Below, in pieces: positions 5,716 to 8,200 of a DNA stretch of 8,200 nucleotides. Below the pieces are notes generated by a model that worked only from the letters and a program-made list of their open reading frames with translations, ran no database searches and was not told the origin of the DNA. Source of the DNA: Bacteroidales bacterium (GTDB lineage: Bacteria > Bacteroidota > Bacteroidia > Bacteroidales > P3); assembly GCA_017632095.1 (NCBI GenBank), contig JAGBSA010000218.1, positions 1-8,200 on the forward strand, in the 5' to 3' direction. The position numbers were made by a program, and so were the translations under genes. Numbering within the stretch: the first letter of the stretch is position 1; each line of letters starts with the position of its first letter.

Positions 5716-8200
5716 ATGAAAAGCAGAAAGTTACTCTTAAGTTTAGCAGTTTTCTTTCTTGTTGGTGCGTTCACACCAACGAAAGCTTCTCCTGTAGCAA
5801 CATTTGAGGGAGAAGATGAAGTTGTAGAGCCAAAAGGCTGGGTTTCAATCGGACCTGACAATGTTGCTGGTCGAGTTCGTACAATTATGTTCGACAAACA
5901 CAACGACGGAGTTATGTTTGCAGGTAGTACTGGTGGCGGTTTGTTTATCAGTGTAAACAATGGTAACAACTGGAGAGAGGTTAACTTCTCTAATGGTGAA
6001 TGTTACTCTGTTACATCAGTAGCTCAAGGTGAAGATGGTTCAATTTATGTCGGTACAGGTGAAGGTTTCTACGCAGATGCCTTCGTTGCTCAAAACAACA
6101 GAAAGTCTGGCATGATCGGAGGTGGAGTTTACCAAGTTAGCTTCGGCGCTAAAGAATGGGCAACTAACCTTACTTCGGATGAAGCGAAATATCAATATGT
6201 TCTTGAGAACATGACTGCAACATTAATACCTGGAACAAAACCGGGAAAATATGATGTTACAGGTGAATTTGCTTTTGTAAACGATTTGGCTTTCAATGCA
6301 GGCAAATTGTACATCGCAACAAGAAACGCAGGTTTGAAAGTTTGGGACGGCAATACTTTAACTCAAGCTACAATTGGAGGAAATGCATCAATGCCTGTTA
6401 CTGATGTAAAAGTAAACAGAGATGGTAAAATTGCAGTTGCTTACATGGGCGATAACGGATACCAAGTTGCATTGAACTCATCAGAAACAGCGTTCACTCC
6501 TATTTCATTCCAACAACAAGCAAACGATGAAGCATTCGGAAGAATCGAGCTTGCATTTGCGATGAATTCAAACAATCTTCTTTACGCATTGGTTGCTGAC
6601 CAATACGGATATTTGAGAGGAGTTTTCAAAGCAGACGTTAATGCAGAAACTGTTTCATTTGGAAACAACAAAGCTGCAAATTCTTTGTACATGGGTTACT
6701 TTATGGACGAAGCAATGTCAATTGCAGTTAATGACTACGAAGAAGAATTGATTTATATCGCAAGTGACAACCTTCAAAGATTGTTTAACGCAAACGGTGT
6801 TGACGTTTTCTATGCAGAAGCTCAATCAAGCTACAACGCAGGTTTGACAAGCGGTTTCTATGTTGCACCAGGAATCCACTCAATCTTGTTTAAGGAAAAT
6901 CCACAAACCGCAGAAGATTCATTAACTGTGTACTTGGCAACTGATGCTGGTGTTTACATGTTTGCAGAAGACATGACATTGAACTATACATGGCAACCAA
7001 GAAACAAAGGATTGCAATCATCACAATATTATAATGTAGCAGCAGGTCCTGATGGCTCAGTTATGGGAGCAGCTCAAAGTAATGCTATTTCATATATAGC
7101 AGTTCCTTCATTGGAAACACAAAAATCTGCTGACCTTGTTTGGTCTCCAATCAGCGATGGCTATTTATCTTTCAACATTCAAACAGACGCAGATGGTAGA
7201 ACTTATGATTACAGAGCAGAATCTCAAACAGGATCTAACGTATTAAGTTCAGCAATCTACAGAAGCAAACCAAACATTCGTAAACCATTCGTTTTGATGC
7301 GTCCTTACAATGGATTAACAAGAACATATAGCGATGGAAACGACTACACTGAAATAAACGACCAAACATGGTTGTTTGGACAAGGTGAAAGAATGTTGAT
7401 GAACCCACAAATGGTAATGAACATGGATGCAGCTCCTTTTGTTGCACCTATGGCAATGTGGGAATCATTTGACGCAGTAACAAAAGACTCAGTTGAATTC
7501 GATTTCGTTGTAACAGATCAAAACAACTCAATCAGTGCAACAAGAATCATCAGAGGTGAAGAACACATCAGATTGATAGCAGGTACTGAATTGAGAGATG
7601 GAGATAAAGTATTAGTAGAAAGCAAGAACTTAGATTATCCATTCTTCTATACTTTGACAGAAGAAAGATTCGGAGCAACAGACGGAATATTGAACTTCAT
7701 GCCAGAAAAAGATACTACAATCCTTGTTCCAAACCCAATAAACACAAGATTGTTCGTAGCAACAGCAAACGGAGTTTATGTATGTAACGAAATCATGAAC
7801 TTCTCAAAAACTTACGACAACTCAGTTAATGGACTTCCATGGGTAAGATTGTATAGCGTAAATGGCGGTAGAGGAGATGTGAACGACTTATATGCTAATC
7901 CAGTTCACGCGATAGCTGCTGCACCAGACGGAAACTCTATCTTGATCTCAGTGGATCACCTTGCAGACGGAACAACAAACTTGATAAGAATATCAGGATT
8001 GCAAGCAGACAGTGTAAATCTAAGCAAAGTTGGATCAGGAAACTTCAACGGATCATTCAATGACCCTAAGAAATTCAAAACAGACACAATCGCAACATTC
8101 AACAGACACATTGCATCAATCGCATACGAAGAAAACTCAGATGTAGCATTCGTAACATTTGCAGGAATCACTCCAACAGAAGCGAACATCAAGAAAATAA
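5716..8200 (+). CDS. Large secreted beta-propeller-like (BNR/Asp-box) protein, partial, C-terminus beyond right edge
   Basis: ATG 5716 opens 828 codons with no stop before the window ends. Residues 1-24 are a signal peptide: MKSRK, a hydrophobic LLLSLAVFFLVGAF, and a cut probably after PTKA. Mature residues 41-90 (GWVSIGPDNVAGRVR, then MFAGSTGGGLFIS) match the first blade of the sortilin/BNR-type propellers common in secreted Bacteroidota proteins. SVNNGNNW (79-86) is a perfect Asp-box. Blade-like strands recur: IYVGTGEG (110-117), LYIATRNAGLKVW (198-210), IYIASDN (346-352), VYLATDAGVYMF (405-416) and LFVATANGVYV (679-689). Only one Asp-box is intact. No catalytic site is recognisable, so a binding or structural role is as likely as an enzyme. 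Proteins of this build often end in a type IX secretion sorting domain; its end lies outside the window. Abundant TTC and AAC codons suggest good expression. It is divergent from the Bat operon and probably separate in function. Confidence 0.88.
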   Translation, partial: MKSRKLLLSLAVFFLVGAFTPTKASPVATFEGEDEVVEPKGWVSIGPDNVAGRVRTIMFDKHNDGVMFAGSTGGGLFISVNNGNNWREVNFSNGECYSVTSVAQGEDGSIYVGTGEGFYADAFVAQNNRKSGMIGGGVYQVSFGAKEWATNLTSDEAKYQYVLENMTATLIPGTKPGKYDVTGEFAFVNDLAFNAGKLYIATRNAGLKVWDGNTLTQATIGGNASMPVTDVKVNRDGKIAVAYMGDNGYQVALNSSETAFTPISFQQQANDEAFGRIELAFAMNSNNLLYALVADQYGYLRGVFKADVNAETVSFGNNKAANSLYMGYFMDEAMSIAVNDYEEELIYIASDNLQRLFNANGVDVFYAEAQSSYNAGLTSGFYVAPGIHSILFKENPQTAEDSLTVYLATDAGVYMFAEDMTLNYTWQPRNKGLQSSQYYNVAAGPDGSVMGAAQSNAISYIAVPSLETQKSADLVWSPISDGYLSFNIQTDADGRTYDYRAESQTGSNVLSSAIYRSKPNIRKPFVLMRPYNGLTRTYSDGNDYTEINDQTWLFGQGERMLMNPQMVMNMDAAPFVAPMAMWESFDAVTKDSVEFDFVVTDQNNSISATRIIRGEEHIRLIAGTELRDGDKVLVESKNLDYPFFYTLTEERFGATDGILNFMPEKDTTILVPNPINTRLFVATANGVYVCNEIMNFSKTYDNSVNGLPWVRLYSVNGGRGDVNDLYANPVHAIAAAPDGNSILISVDHLADGTTNLIRISGLQADSVNLSKVGSGNFNGSFNDPKKFKTDTIATFNRHIASIAYEENSDVAFVTFAGITPTEANIKKI

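Noticed and set aside
5607..5969. 120-codon open frame on the minus strand
   Set aside because: It is antisense to the start of the propeller gene, whose signal peptide and Asp-box are convincing. The protein has no family features and crosses the predicted promoter.
7235..7447. 70-codon frame on the minus strand
   Set aside because: It is a shadow of the propeller gene, which keeps consistent codon use and protein-like composition through this stretch.

Overview
The window looks like chromosomal DNA from a member of the Bacteroidota, most likely the order Bacteroidales. Four things point there: a complete-looking head of a Bacteroides aerotolerance (Bat) operon in its usual gene order; AT-rich coding sequence; mostly A/T-rich translation leaders without Shine-Dalgarno sequences; and a TTTG / TAnnTTTG promoter of the Bacteroidota sigma type. 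I cannot name the genus. I see no rRNA, tRNA, CRISPR array, insertion sequence or integrase.

Layout. Positions 1-5364 hold six tightly packed genes, all on the minus strand, read right to left: moxR (AAA+ ATPase), a DUF58 protein, a membrane-anchored protein with a DUF4381-like cytoplasmic tail, batA, batB and batC (cut by the left edge). Gaps between neighbours are 13 nt or less, and one pair overlaps by ATGA, so this is a single transcription unit. batD and batE would be expected beyond the left edge. Positions 5365-5715 are a 351-bp divergent intergenic region. It carries two and a bit copies of a 21-bp direct repeat, overlapping inverted repeats, and a good promoter for the rightward gene. 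Positions 5716-8200 are one open frame on the plus strand with no stop before the right edge. It encodes at least 828 residues of a secreted beta-propeller-like protein with a signal peptide and one canonical Asp-box.

How the genes work together. MoxR and DUF58 are predicted cytosolic partners. By the positive-inside rule, BatA and BatB put their von Willebrand A (VWA) domains in the periplasm. BatC is a predicted lipoprotein with TPR repeats, also outside the cytoplasm. The third gene product has a signal peptide, an extracytoplasmic domain, one membrane helix and a cytoplasmic helical tail, so it could bridge the two sides. All three VWA-type domains keep an intact metal site (DxSxS). The module is well conserved in this phylum, but its molecular job is poorly understood. 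It is usually linked to envelope integrity and stress tolerance.

The rightward gene is probably functionally separate. Its main oddities are a marked change in glycine codon choice from GGT to GGA along its length, and an 8-T run inside the spacer of its predicted promoter. Nothing here proves a new system. The least explained parts are the repeat-rich intergenic region, the large secreted protein and the bridging protein of the Bat operon.
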